Assembly: GCA_016125095.1 (NCBI GenBank) | Contig: WGMK01000008.1 | Span: 44,394 to 108,393 of the forward strand | Source of the DNA: Candidatus Hydrogenedens sp. | Lineage (GTDB): Bacteria > Hydrogenedentota > Hydrogenedentia > Hydrogenedentales > JAEUWI01 | Direction: 5' to 3' | Length of the DNA stretch: 64,000 bases | Part shown: positions 36,245 through 43,478 of the stretch, piece by piece | How positions within the stretch are numbered: position 1 is the stretch's first letter | Layout: each line of letters begins with the position of its first letter | Notes under the pieces: model-generated | What the model saw: the letters and a program-made list of their open reading frames with translations, nothing else | The model's database searches: none | Told to the model about the DNA's origin: nothing | Position numbers and translations under genes: made by a program

Positions 36245-36260
36245 GCGCGAATCGCGCGAA
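36245..36260 (+). repeat. 16-bp near-palindromic repeat, right copy
   Basis: GCGCGAATCGCGCGAA, identical to 31630-31645; it lies between the nuclease-helicase start and the polymerase end. Confidence 0.5.
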
Positions 36261-36265
36261 CTACG

Positions 36266-36304
36266 GACCCCGCCGGGCAAACTTGCATCATGCCCGGCGG
36301 GGTC
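36266..36304 (-). terminator. 14-bp perfect GC hairpin after the polymerase gene
   Basis: The arms at 36266-36279 and 36291-36304 are perfectly complementary over 14 bases with an 11-base loop. It begins six bases after the primase-polymerase stop on the minus strand. There is no U-tract, so it would be a U-less terminator or an RNA-stabilising structure. Confidence 0.5.
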
Positions 36305-36310
36305 GATCGG

Positions 36311-39091
36311 CTACTTCGCCTCGGCCCAGTTGTCCACCGCGTGGACCTCGACCAGCCCCCGCGTAGCCGCGTCGGGGTAGTAGCGGCGGAACGCGTCGGC
36401 GACCGTGGTCTCCACGGCGCAGGACAGCGCGGCGACGGTGTCGTCATCATCAGGCACCTCCAGCACGACCTCGTCGTGGACAAACAGAACCAAACGGGCA
36501 TCATGTTCCCGCAGCACCGGGTCGAGCGTCGCGAGCGCGCGCATCATGACCTCCGCCTCCGTACCCTGCACCTGGAAGGCGAGCGCCTGCTGCAGGTCGT
36601 TGCCTCGCAGGTCGCCCCCGTCGGCGGTGCGTCCCTGCGCCGTGCGGACCTCCCCGCCCGCGTCCAAGCAGTCCCGCGTCTCGGCGTGCCAGGCGGCAAT
36701 CCCGTCGAAGTTCTCCAGCCAGGCATCGCGGAGGTGTGCAGCCTCGCGCTTCGTCAGATCGAGACCGTACTTCCGCTCTGCGTAGTCGCGGAAGCCTTTG
36801 GCTCCCTGCCCGAAGAGTAGCCCGAAGTTGGCCGCCTTCGCCATTCTACGCTCCTCGGCGGTGACATCGCCCGGGTCCCTCCCCGTCAGCGTGGCCGCCG
36901 TGGCGGTGTGAAGGTCCAGGTCCGACGCGTAGGCCTCCAGCATCACGCGGTCGTCGGCGATGTGCGCGGCGATACGCAGCTGGAACTGCGACACGTCGGC
37001 CACCAGCAGGACGCGGCCCTCCGGCGCGCGGAAGAGCGAGCGGAACGCGGGGTCTCGCGGCAGCGCCAACAGGTTCGGATCCTTGCAGGACATCCGGCCG
37101 GTCGTGCAGCCGCCGAGCCGCCAGCGCGCGTGGAGCCGGCCGGTGGCGGGGTTCAGATGTTCTGCGAAGCCGTGACCGAAGGTGCTGAGCATCTTGGCGA
37201 GACGGCGGTACTCGCGCAGCGCGTGCACCTCGGGGATGTCGTCGGCCAGCGCGAGGTTGGCGTCGCCCGTGGAGAGCGCGTCCGTCGAGGTCCGCTCCCA
37301 ACCGGCGCGGCGTTCCTGCGGTACGATCTTCAGCAGCCACGCGCGCACATCCTTGTGGCTGTTCGGGTTCATCCCCTCGGGGAGAACGCTACGCAGCTCG
37401 GTTAGTTCACTTTCCCAACGCGTGCAGAGATCGCGGTGCGCTTCCGCGTCGAAGAAAACACCTTCGACTTCCATCGCGGCGATCGCGCGCTGCGCGTCGC
37501 ACAGTACCGCGTACACACAGCCCTGGCTACGATCCGCCAACTCCGTTTCGAGCACGGCGCAGCACCCGGCGGTCGTCATCGCCCGCAGCGCGAGTCCGGT
37601 GTCCGGTCCGTAGTGTACGTCCAGCGACGGCAGCCCCAGGCACGCGTCGGCGATCTCGTCGAAGGTGTGGAACCTGTTCGACAGGGCACTGGCCATGAGC
37701 CCGGTGCACGCCACCTGTTCGCCCGCGTCCAGCAGGGCCGGAAGATGACGGAGCAGTTCCCCGCCGTCGTGCACTGCGACGGGTAGTTTCCATAGCGGTG
37801 CGAGCACTTCGGTCCCGGTGCGCCGGACGCGGAACACGTAGACACGTCCGAGTTCGGGCGCGTAGACCGCAACGCGGTCCAACACCGAGAGCGCGGTATG
37901 ATAGCCGGCAAGCGGATGGGCAGCGTGCTCCGGGTCGGCCTCCACGGTGATCGATACGGCGATAGCGCTGCACCAGCGGACGATCTTCGCTACCGCACTG
38001 CGCGCGGTCTCGGGTTTGCTGATCCGGACCATCCTTGCGGCGTTCTCGCCGACCCTCAGTTCGCGATCATCCACGGCGACGGTTTCCGTGGCCTCCACCC
38101 TGGGAGAATCCGCCGCGATGCTCAGCCCCGCCTCGAACCATTCCGCGAGATCGAGGCCATTGCGCCAGGCGTCAGTTGGATCCTTGCCGTAGCGGCCGGG
38201 GATGGGACAGCGCATGGCGTTGCGGTAGCGTCCGATCCAGTTCCTGCGAGCTTGGGCAGCACCCGCCTCGTCAGAGTCCAGCGCCACCAGCACGGTGTCT
38301 GCCCGATCCAGCATGGCTGCGGTCTCCCGGTCCGGCGACACGGACACCGAGCCGAGCGCCAAGACAGTCGCGCGGCCTTGAAGTGCTTTCCATACGAGCA
38401 TACCACAGAGGTAGCTCTCCACCACCACGACATGCTTGTCGTCGTCCCCGTGGAAAGTCATGGGCACGCGCTCCGAGCCCGGCACCGTCGCGAAACGGTA
38501 GCCATGGAAGGGCACGGCGCGGCGGACCTGCACGCCCATCAGGTCGCCGTTGCGGACGACCGGTATGACGATGCCCTCGGGCAGGCAGAGGTCGGCGGGC
38601 GAGCCGTCCGGCCGCTGCTTCGCGCACAGGCCGAAGTCCGCGCGCGGTTCCCACCGGTCCCTCGCGTTGTACCCCAGGTGGAATGCCGCGGCCGTCTCCG
38701 CCTCGATGCCGCGTTCCGCGTGCAAGCGCGCGAGCCGCTTCCCGCTCGACAACAGCTGTTCGTGCGAGCGAGCGATGAATTCGCAGCACGCATCGTGCCA
38801 CGCTTCCTCGTCGTCGATCACCTGCGGTACACTCGGCGAGCTGACGCGCAGGCGCTCGGCTGTCCTCTTCGCCTCGCCGTAGGTCATCCCCACGAAGGTA
38901 CGCAGGAACTGTACGTCATCGCCGTGCGCCCCGCACTGGCGGCACGAGTAGTGCTCGCAGCCCTTGGTTGGATTAAACACGACGCGGTAGCGGTCTTTGC
39001 CGCCGCAGGCGGGGCACGGCCCGCACGCCCACTTACCCTCTTGGCGCAGCGGTGTGCCGCGCCTCTCCATATATACGCTGATCACGGACAT
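36311..39091 (-). CDS. Primase zinc ribbon / TOPRIM / family A DNA polymerase fusion
   Basis: A single 926-residue frame. Residues 23-53 form a zinc ribbon (CPAC at 26-29, CRQC at 50-53). A TOPRIM domain follows, with Glu225 (VVVVESYLCG) and Asp272-x-Asp274 (ALDSDEAG). Residues about 375-540 align in position with the 3'-5' exonuclease of PolA, but exo I reads ITVEAD with Thr382 where the first Asp should be. The polymerase core shows TTGRMSCKDPNLL, motif A DVSQFQLR (Asp699), motif B RRMAKAANFGLLFG and motif C VHDE (Asp873, Glu874). Relative to E. coli Pol I, the steric-gate Glu710 is Gln704 and Tyr766 is Phe760. It probably makes primers and extends them on element DNA. The ATG at 39091 is the first Met before the ribbon. 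Confidence 0.88.
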   Translation of the reverse strand: MSVISVYMERRGTPLRQEGKWACGPCPACGGKDRYRVVFNPTKGCEHYSCRQCGAHGDDVQFLRTFVGMTYGEAKRTAERLRVSSPSVPQVIDDEEAWHDACCEFIARSHEQLLSSGKRLARLHAERGIEAETAAAFHLGYNARDRWEPRADFGLCAKQRPDGSPADLCLPEGIVIPVVRNGDLMGVQVRRAVPFHGYRFATVPGSERVPMTFHGDDDKHVVVVESYLCGMLVWKALQGRATVLALGSVSVSPDRETAAMLDRADTVLVALDSDEAGAAQARRNWIGRYRNAMRCPIPGRYGKDPTDAWRNGLDLAEWFEAGLSIAADSPRVEATETVAVDDRELRVGENAARMVRISKPETARSAVAKIVRWCSAIAVSITVEADPEHAAHPLAGYHTALSVLDRVAVYAPELGRVYVFRVRRTGTEVLAPLWKLPVAVHDGGELLRHLPALLDAGEQVACTGLMASALSNRFHTFDEIADACLGLPSLDVHYGPDTGLALRAMTTAGCCAVLETELADRSQGCVYAVLCDAQRAIAAMEVEGVFFDAEAHRDLCTRWESELTELRSVLPEGMNPNSHKDVRAWLLKIVPQERRAGWERTSTDALSTGDANLALADDIPEVHALREYRRLAKMLSTFGHGFAEHLNPATGRLHARWRLGGCTTGRMSCKDPNLLALPRDPAFRSLFRAPEGRVLLVADVSQFQLRIAAHIADDRVMLEAYASDLDLHTATAATLTGRDPGDVTAEERRMAKAANFGLLFGQGAKGFRDYAERKYGLDLTKREAAHLRDAWLENFDGIAAWHAETRDCLDAGGEVRTAQGRTADGGDLRGNDLQQALAFQVQGTEAEVMMRALATLDPVLREHDARLVLFVHDEVVLEVPDDDDTVAALSCAVETTVADAFRRYYPDAATRGLVEVHAVDNWAEAK

Positions 39092-39117
39092 TCGTCTTGT
39101 CTCCTTTATAAATACGG

Positions 39118-39155
39118 ACCGAGCCCGGCCTATTCGATTGGCGGCCGGGCCCGGT
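39118..39155 (-). terminator. GC hairpin after gene 39167-39556
   Basis: Arms at 39118-39130 and 39143-39155 pair at 12 of 13 positions. It lies 11 bases after the stop of the upstream small gene and before the polymerase start; no U-tract. Confidence 0.45.
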
Positions 39156-39166
39156 TCCTGGGTTTT

Positions 39167-39556
39167 CTACCCGGCGTTGTAGGTCTGGAGCCGGATGGTG
39201 AAGACCATCTCGTGGCGACGCCCCACCAACTCCGAGTGCGCGTCCACGGCCGCGATCGCACACAGGAGCTCGACGGCATCGCTCGCCAGCTTTCCGGTCT
39301 TCGGCATGGCCGGACACCTCACGGCCTCCTCCAGCGTGAACGCCCGGCGCTCGCGGCGTGCGAACCATTCGAGCAGATCGAGCGCCGCGTTGATCTTCCG
39401 CTTGGGCGGTTTGGTAGTGGTATCCGTTGTTGGGTGGCAACGCTGTGTCTGCTGAAGGCGGTCACGGACCTCCCGCGCGACGGCGCAACGGTCGAAGCGG
39501 ATGGGATACTTCCTGGGCCGGGGTTGACAGTCTTGGTGATTAGGTCTGTTGTGCAT
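39167..39556 (-). CDS. Unknown small basic protein
   Basis: A 129-residue protein with AAGGAAG just before the ATG. The first 60 residues are rich in Arg, Gln, Pro and Thr. The rest is a helical domain, INAALDLLEWFARRERRAF ... DAVELLCAIAAVDAHS ... RRHEMVFTIR. I do not recognise the family. The second half is similar to the frame at 39643-39849 (ALDLLEWF / RLVVWLAAE, VELLCAIAAV / VLGLLCAIGAI, RHEMVFTIR / MEYGEVIFAV), so the two are paralogues. It is directly upstream of the polymerase and could be a replication accessory protein. Confidence 0.65.
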   Translation of the reverse strand: MHNRPNHQDCQPRPRKYPIRFDRCAVAREVRDRLQQTQRCHPTTDTTTKPPKRKINAALDLLEWFARRERRAFTLEEAVRCPAMPKTGKLASDAVELLCAIAAVDAHSELVGRRHEMVFTIRLQTYNAG

Positions 39557-39595
39557 TTTGCTTCCTTTCTTAGCATGAAGCGTTGGACTTCGATA

Positions 39596-39623
39596 ACCCC
39601 CGCCTCGCTGTTGAGACGGGGGT
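39596..39623 (-). terminator. GC hairpin after gene 39643-39982
   Basis: ACCCCCGCCTC and GAGACGGGGGT pair at 10 of 11 positions around a six-base loop, 20 bases after the stop on the minus strand. Confidence 0.45.
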
Positions 39624-39642
39624 ACAGCATCATTACGTTTGG

Positions 39643-39982
39643 TTAAGCGGGACGTAGGGTCGTCTCGCGGGCGACGGCAAAGATCACTTCGCCATACTCC
39701 ATGCGGTGCTCGGCGTCCCAGGTGATCGCGCCAATGGCGCACAGAAGTCCGAGCACCGCGTCCACGAGCGACGCCTCTCCGGCGAGAGCAGGACACGCGA
39801 GGCAGTCCTCGGCGTCGAAGTCGTCCTTGCCCTCCGCCGCCAGCCACACAACGAGACGTACACCCAGTTTGAAGTTTACGCTCCGCGTCGTCCTTGAGGG
39901 TGTCTTCGATCGCGCACTCCTCCGCTCGACGGAACAGCCGCCTCAGCCTCTTCCGCACTTCGTATTCGGTCATGGTATTCAT
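39643..39982 (-). pseudogene. Paralogue of 39167-39556, probably frameshifted
   Basis: From 39982 the frame reads MNTMTEYEVRKRLRRLF and remains open, but its later part has no similarity to anything nearby. The adjacent frame from about 39875 to 39643 encodes VNFKLGVRLVVWLAAEGKDD ... VDAVLGLLCAIGAIT ... RMEYGEVIFAVARE, which matches the helical domain of the neighbour gene. A single frameshift near 39880 would join them into one protein of about 112 residues. A sequencing error cannot be excluded. Confidence 0.5.
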
Positions 39983-40006
39983 CCTGCGATTCCTCCTTAG
40001 TTATGC

Positions 40007-40034
40007 GCCCGGTGGCCGCATGGGGCCACCGGGC
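40007..40034. promoter_or_regulatory. 11-bp perfect GC hairpin in divergent intergenic region
   Basis: GCCCGGTGGCC (40007-40017) and GGCCACCGGGC (40024-40034) form a perfect stem with a six-base loop. It lies 24 bases upstream of the leftward gene at 39982, between that gene and the rightward genes from 40254. Confidence 0.4.
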
Positions 40035-40183
40035 AACTTGTGTTTCGTAGAATTCGCGCGAGCACCAGAGCGGAGTTTTAGTGGTCCGGTGGCCACGAGA
40101 CCACCGAAGCGCAGCGTAAGGAAGCACGCCGCAAGGCTGACGACATCCTCGGGGGCTGACCCCGAGCAACCTGCGACGATCCA

Positions 40184-40213
40184 TGGGCCGGGACCGCACT
40201 CGCGGTCCCGGCC
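40184..40213. promoter_or_regulatory. 13-bp perfect GC hairpin before gene 40254
   Basis: GGGCCGGGACCGC (40184-40196), loop ACTC, GCGGTCCCGGCCC (40201-40213). It would form in the leader of the rightward operon, 40 bases before the start codon. It could be a terminator for upstream readthrough or an attenuating leader structure. Confidence 0.45.
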
Positions 40214-40253
40214 CTTCGTGTTTGTGGAAGAAAACAACAACCAAGAAGGAGAC

Positions 40254-40865
40254 ATGACAATGCCGAAGAAGGCAACGACGAAGAAGAACGAAGCGCCCGC
40301 CGAAGGCGCAGTGATGGAGGCAATGGTGACCGTGCTCAAGACCGGCACCGCACCCAAGCTCTCGCCGTGCGGCGACGGCCAGTTGACCTACCGCGTGGGA
40401 CGCATGGGCGAGGAAATTCTGGTGCAAATTTTCGGGAACGAGTCCAGCGGCCGGTTCTCGAAGGAGTGGGTGACGGTGGATGCAATCCGCCAATCGCTCG
40501 CGAAACTGCCGAAGGGCGCGGAGTCCTTCAAGGGCGCACTGGCCCTCAAGTCCGCGATGAGTGGCCGCAGCGCATGTAATTCCGGCTTCCTGGCGAGTAT
40601 CTTGAAGGAACTCGGGATTCTTGTCGGGCACGAAGACCCGAAGAAGAGGGGACTGCTCCACCTCGCATCGGCAGGTGCACTCGACAATTTTGAACAGTCC
40701 ATGCGTGCGATGAAAGTTCCGAAGGACGCCGAGCAGGTTCCCCTCAATCCGCCGAAGCCCAAGCCCTTCTTCGCGAAGAAGGCGAAGAGCGAGGATGCGG
40801 CGGAAGTGTCGGAGCCGGTGGAGGAGACGGAGGCAGCGGAATCTTCGGAAGAGGCCGAGACGTGA
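40254..40865 (+). CDS. Unknown protein with basic head and acidic tail
   Basis: A 203-residue protein; AGAAGGAG just before the ATG supports the start. It opens MTMPKKATTKKNEAPAEG, has a globular middle (GDGQLTYRVGRMGEEILVQIFGNESSGRFS), and ends with a highly acidic tail (SEDAAEVSEPVEETEAAESS) after a basic PKPKPFFAKKAK patch. This build (compact domain plus acidic C-terminal tail) recalls single-stranded DNA-binding proteins in general layout, but no OB-fold signature is certain. It lies opposite the polymerase and may be part of the replication module. It overlaps the next gene by four bases. Confidence 0.65.
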   Translation: MTMPKKATTKKNEAPAEGAVMEAMVTVLKTGTAPKLSPCGDGQLTYRVGRMGEEILVQIFGNESSGRFSKEWVTVDAIRQSLAKLPKGAESFKGALALKSAMSGRSACNSGFLASILKELGILVGHEDPKKRGLLHLASAGALDNFEQSMRAMKVPKDAEQVPLNPPKPKPFFAKKAKSEDAAEVSEPVEETEAAESSEEAET

Positions 40866-41338
40866 GTACGAAAATCTGTGCTCCGGCGAATGCGCCGCTG
40901 GCGGTGCCCGTCTTCCAGGCGGCAAAGGTCGCGCGGTGGATCGAGTACTGCGGCGGTGTCGCCGTGTGGGGTTCGCTGGATCTGGCGGACCCATCGCGCG
41001 AGTGGTTGACGCCCGCGCGGCTCACGGACGGAAGCCCGGCTTCGCGGCCGCACTGGAGCGCGCCGCACCGGCCGAAGCGCATCGTGACGGACATCGAGCA
41101 GGTGTACGTCGTGACGCACCGCGAGGTAGCGCGCGTCCGCATCGCCATCAAGCGCGGCAGCTATGGCCTTCGTTGGGACCTTACCGACGCCTCGTCGGCA
41201 CGGCTGCGGAAGGCGCTGGCGAATTCCGGGCCGACGGCAGTGCATGTCTTCGAGGGCGACCACGCCGTCGTGCACATCGAGGCGTCGCGGACGCCGCTGG
41301 CCGACTGGCTGCGGGAGCATCCCGATGCCGGACCGTGA
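40862..41338 (+). CDS. Unknown 158-residue protein
   Basis: It starts at GTG overlapping the previous stop (GTGA), so it is translationally coupled to the acidic-tail protein. It is a soluble alpha/beta-looking protein with ARWIEYCGGVAVWGSLDLAD, a Pro-rich segment (RPHWSAPHRPKR), and RVRIAIKRGSYGLRWDLTD. No recognised motif and no membrane segment. It overlaps the following gene by 14 bases. Function unknown; context suggests an accessory part of the element replication module. Confidence 0.65.
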   Translation: MSTKICAPANAPLAVPVFQAAKVARWIEYCGGVAVWGSLDLADPSREWLTPARLTDGSPASRPHWSAPHRPKRIVTDIEQVYVVTHREVARVRIAIKRGSYGLRWDLTDASSARLRKALANSGPTAVHVFEGDHAVVHIEASRTPLADWLREHPDAGP

Positions 41339-41585
41339 CCCGCCCTACTTCGCCATCGTGTGCGACGTTGATGCGCTGGACCGGCACCTGGAGGTCTGCG
41401 CCAACAGCGAGTTCCACGTCGTACGCGACCGCGCGCTCGGGCTCATCCGCGTGCACGATCGTGACACGGTGCTGCTGGATGCGGTGACCGTGGCGGGCGG
41501 CTGGCTGGTGCGGCTGCACGACCGCTACTACCGGCACCCCTTCGGCCCGCCTTCGGATGGGGACGCCCCGCCGGGCGTCCCCTGA
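41325..41585 (+). CDS. Unknown 86-residue protein
   Basis: The start ATG lies within the end of the previous gene. It contains YFAIVCDVDALDRHLEVC, RALGLIRVHDRDTVLLDAV and a Pro/Gly-rich tail. There is no known motif. Tight overlap with the preceding gene supports it as a real gene and as the last cistron before the hairpin at 41616. Confidence 0.55.
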   Translation: MPDRDPPYFAIVCDVDALDRHLEVCANSEFHVVRDRALGLIRVHDRDTVLLDAVTVAGGWLVRLHDRYYRHPFGPPSDGDAPPGVP

Positions 41586-41615
41586 CCCTTACCTTATATA
41601 TAGCGTCAATCCGTT

Positions 41616-41648
41616 TTGGCCGGAGCCTCCACGCGGGGCTCCGGCCAA
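41616..41648 (+). terminator. 12-bp perfect GC hairpin
   Basis: TTGGCCGGAGCC (41616-41627) and GGCTCCGGCCAA (41637-41648) pair perfectly, 30 bases after the previous stop. No U-tract follows. It separates the operon from a new promoter at 41657. Confidence 0.55.
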
Positions 41649-41656
41649 TGCTCAAG

Positions 41657-41689
41657 TTGACATGAAACTCTTGATATGAGTATACTCAA
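41657..41689 (+). promoter_or_regulatory. Promoter with palindromic operator
   Basis: TTGACA (41657-41662), an 18-bp spacer and TATACT (41681-41686) form a near-consensus sigma-70 promoter. A perfect 12-bp palindrome TGAGTATACTCA (41678-41689) overlaps the -10 box and is a good candidate repressor site. The first start codon downstream is 41733. Confidence 0.6.
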
Positions 41690-41732
41690 ATTAAGTAGGC
41701 TTATTGCGTAGATATTAACAAGGAGAATGGCT

Positions 41733-42101
41733 ATGTCCCCCTTCAGTTCCACTCGCGATTTTGACGAATTCTTGAACGAATCTCGCTCCAGAAAATATGA
41801 GAAATATCGCTCGGATGTGAATGCCCGCCGAACGTTCCAATGGCTCGTGGATCGAGTGGAATCTTTGCTGAGCAGCATTAGAAACCATCGCAGACCTGCT
41901 CTCCAGGGGGTGATTGTTGATCTTGAGGACTGGATGACTCTGGAACTGAATTGGAGGAAGGAGTCCCAGGACAACTTCTTCGTGACAATGATTGGAGCGA
42001 TGGTCCGCTACATCGTGGAGGAACATGGTCACACCGTGAAGCGGACTGGTGTACCGCTCCGACACAACAACATCATCACCACGGCGGCACTCTACGACTA
42101 G
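41733..42101 (+). CDS. Unknown 122-residue protein
   Basis: I chose ATG 41733 because AAGGAG lies about eight bases upstream; the ATG at 41727 is too close to it. The protein is helical with RDFDEFLNESRSRKYEKYRS and RRTFQWLVDRVESLLSSI, and has no membrane segment. Its GC content is visibly lower than that of its neighbours, which suggests a different origin. It has its own promoter and is followed by a hairpin, so it is a single-gene unit. Confidence 0.6.
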   Translation: MSPFSSTRDFDEFLNESRSRKYEKYRSDVNARRTFQWLVDRVESLLSSIRNHRRPALQGVIVDLEDWMTLELNWRKESQDNFFVTMIGAMVRYIVEEHGHTVKRTGVPLRHNNIITTAALYD

Positions 42102-42123
42102 CCAAGAGTCAGCCAAATAATTC

Positions 42124-42153
42124 CGGCCGGGGACCCTACTAGGTCTCCGGCCG
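42124..42153 (+). terminator. GC hairpin after gene 41733-42101
   Basis: CGGCCGGGGACC and GGTCTCCGGCCG pair at 11 of 12 positions around a six-base loop, 22 bases after the stop. Confidence 0.5.
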
Positions 42154-42197
42154 TTTCTGTATCTACCCGCAACGAAAACCAAGGGAGGTCCCTGCCC

Positions 42198-42503
42198 ATG
42201 AGCAAGGCCGTTTCCTTCAGTCTGGGGCGCATCGTCGCGACGCCCGGCGCGCTGGCCGCGCTGGAGAAGGTCGGACAAGCGCCCATCGACTACATCCAGC
42301 GCCACGCGAGGGGCGATTGGGGCGAGGCCCTGTGCGAGGAAGACAAACAGGCCAACGCCGATGCCCTCGTGCACGGCACCCGCCTCTTGTCCGCCTACGT
42401 GCTCCCCGACGAGACGAAGCTGTGGGTCATCACCGACGGCGTGGTGAACCCCGACACCGGCGAGCGGTACGCGACGACTCTGTTGCTGTCAGAGGAGTAT
42501 TAG
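42198..42503 (+). CDS. Mobile-element protein of a widespread unnamed family
   Basis: A 101-residue protein with GGGAGGT upstream. It has the pattern SLGRIVATPGALAALEKVG ... KQANADALVHGTRLLSAYVL ... KLWVITDG ... TTLLLSEEY. From memory, this resembles an unnamed small-protein family common on plasmids and phage-like islands of Proteobacteria. Its function is unknown to me. Its presence supports a plasmid- or phage-derived origin of this part of element 2. The next gene starts one base after its stop. Confidence 0.75.
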   Translation: MSKAVSFSLGRIVATPGALAALEKVGQAPIDYIQRHARGDWGEALCEEDKQANADALVHGTRLLSAYVLPDETKLWVITDGVVNPDTGERYATTLLLSEEY

Positions 42504-42504
42504 T

Positions 42505-42798
42505 ATGGGAGATATATCGGATAGTGCAGATGTCGGTCGCTTCATGAGAAGTCCCGAGGGCAAGAAGGTGCTAGAGCGCTTTCAGCAGGGACTTGTCGGC
42601 AAGCGGATCGCCGACGTGCAGTTTCAGCACAACACCGCCGGAGTGGGCATCGTGCTCACCTTCGACGACCGCGACCTGCTGGACCTGGGCGAGGCCGCCG
42701 AGGCCTTCTCCGTCGAAACGCTCCGGCGACGATACATGCGGATACTTGACCGAGAGTACTACGTGGACTTCCCCGAGCGGCGGAGAGACGGACGATGA
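42505..42798 (+). CDS. Unknown 97-residue protein
   Basis: It starts one base after the previous stop and overlaps the next gene by four bases (ATGA). It contains PEGKKVLERFQQGLVGKRIAD, then a short beta region GVGIVLTFDDRDLLDLGEA, and a basic end (ERRRDGR). No recognised motif. The tight spacing supports a real gene in a three-gene operon. Confidence 0.6.
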   Translation: MGDISDSADVGRFMRSPEGKKVLERFQQGLVGKRIADVQFQHNTAGVGIVLTFDDRDLLDLGEAAEAFSVETLRRRYMRILDREYYVDFPERRRDGR

Positions 42799-43007
42799 GC
42801 ACCCCGAAGGACCGCGCCGCCGTCGCGGGCGGCCTGCTCGCCATGCACCCGGCGGCGCTGGACTGCACACGCGAGGAGACCCTCGTCCAGATGCTCTCCG
42901 ATCTCATGCACCACGCCGCCGCGCAACGGTTGGACTTCGAGACGCTGGTCGGCCAGGCGCAAACGACGCACCGCGACGAGCTCGCGGACTTCGGTTACTT
43001 CCGGTAG
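42795..43007 (+). CDS. Unknown 70-residue helical protein
   Basis: The ATG overlaps the previous stop. It is a small helical protein with CTREETLVQMLSDLMHHAAAQ and a C-terminal ADFGYFR. No known family recognised. It is the last gene of the small operon and is followed after 22 bases by a hairpin. Confidence 0.55.
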   Translation: MSTPKDRAAVAGGLLAMHPAALDCTREETLVQMLSDLMHHAAAQRLDFETLVGQAQTTHRDELADFGYFR

Positions 43008-43478
43008 GCGGCTGCCATTCGCGCGAATCGCGGATGCCGGGCCCAAACTCGGACCCGACATCCGCAGATGACCGAAGGAATGAACGCTGCGCCGGACCCG
43101 AGTGTGGCCGCTGTGTCTTGCCACGTCTTCCGTGACCTGTGTCACACGCCTTGTACCTGCTGACCGATGCCCCCCCCCTGCGGGCGCGGCGCGCGCCTTC
43201 CACTCTCCCTTCCGGTAGCCGACCGGCACAAACCACAACCGACGGGTTCCGACCGATCCCGCCGGACCGGATGAGAGGGCTGGAGGGTCTCCGCGCCGCG
43301 CCCGCGCCAACCACCCGTATAGACGGCTCTCGGGCGCGCCAGACCGGACCAAGACCGGACCCCGCCCAGAAAACCGCAACAAACCATTGTGGCACGGGCC
43401 GATGTGGACTCGTGCAACGGACTACACCAACGGCGCGCGCCGAGTGCGCCCCCGACCGCGAGAAAGGAAACAACCCCC
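43008..43478. other. Non-coding region before the integrase remnant
   Basis: It starts with a partial copy of the near-palindromic repeat (43021-43032) and the hairpin at 43030-43065. The rest is very GC-rich with no gene I can support; open frames on both strands lack ribosome-binding sites and motifs. Confidence 0.45.
43030..43065 (+). terminator. GC hairpin after gene 42795-43007
   Basis: GCGGATGCCGGGCC on the left and GGACCCGACATCCGC on the right pair with one or two mismatches around a short CAAACTC loop. Confidence 0.45.

Noticed and set aside
37898..39646. A 582-residue open frame antisense to the primase-polymerase and its neighbour
   Set aside because: It crosses real gene boundaries and has no domain; the opposite strand shows zinc ribbon, TOPRIM and polymerase motifs.
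36266..43065. Recurring hairpins considered as a CRISPR or retron-type RNA array
   Set aside because: Sequences of the stems differ from one another, spacing is gene-dependent and no reverse transcriptase or cas gene is present; they sit at ends or leaders of genes.
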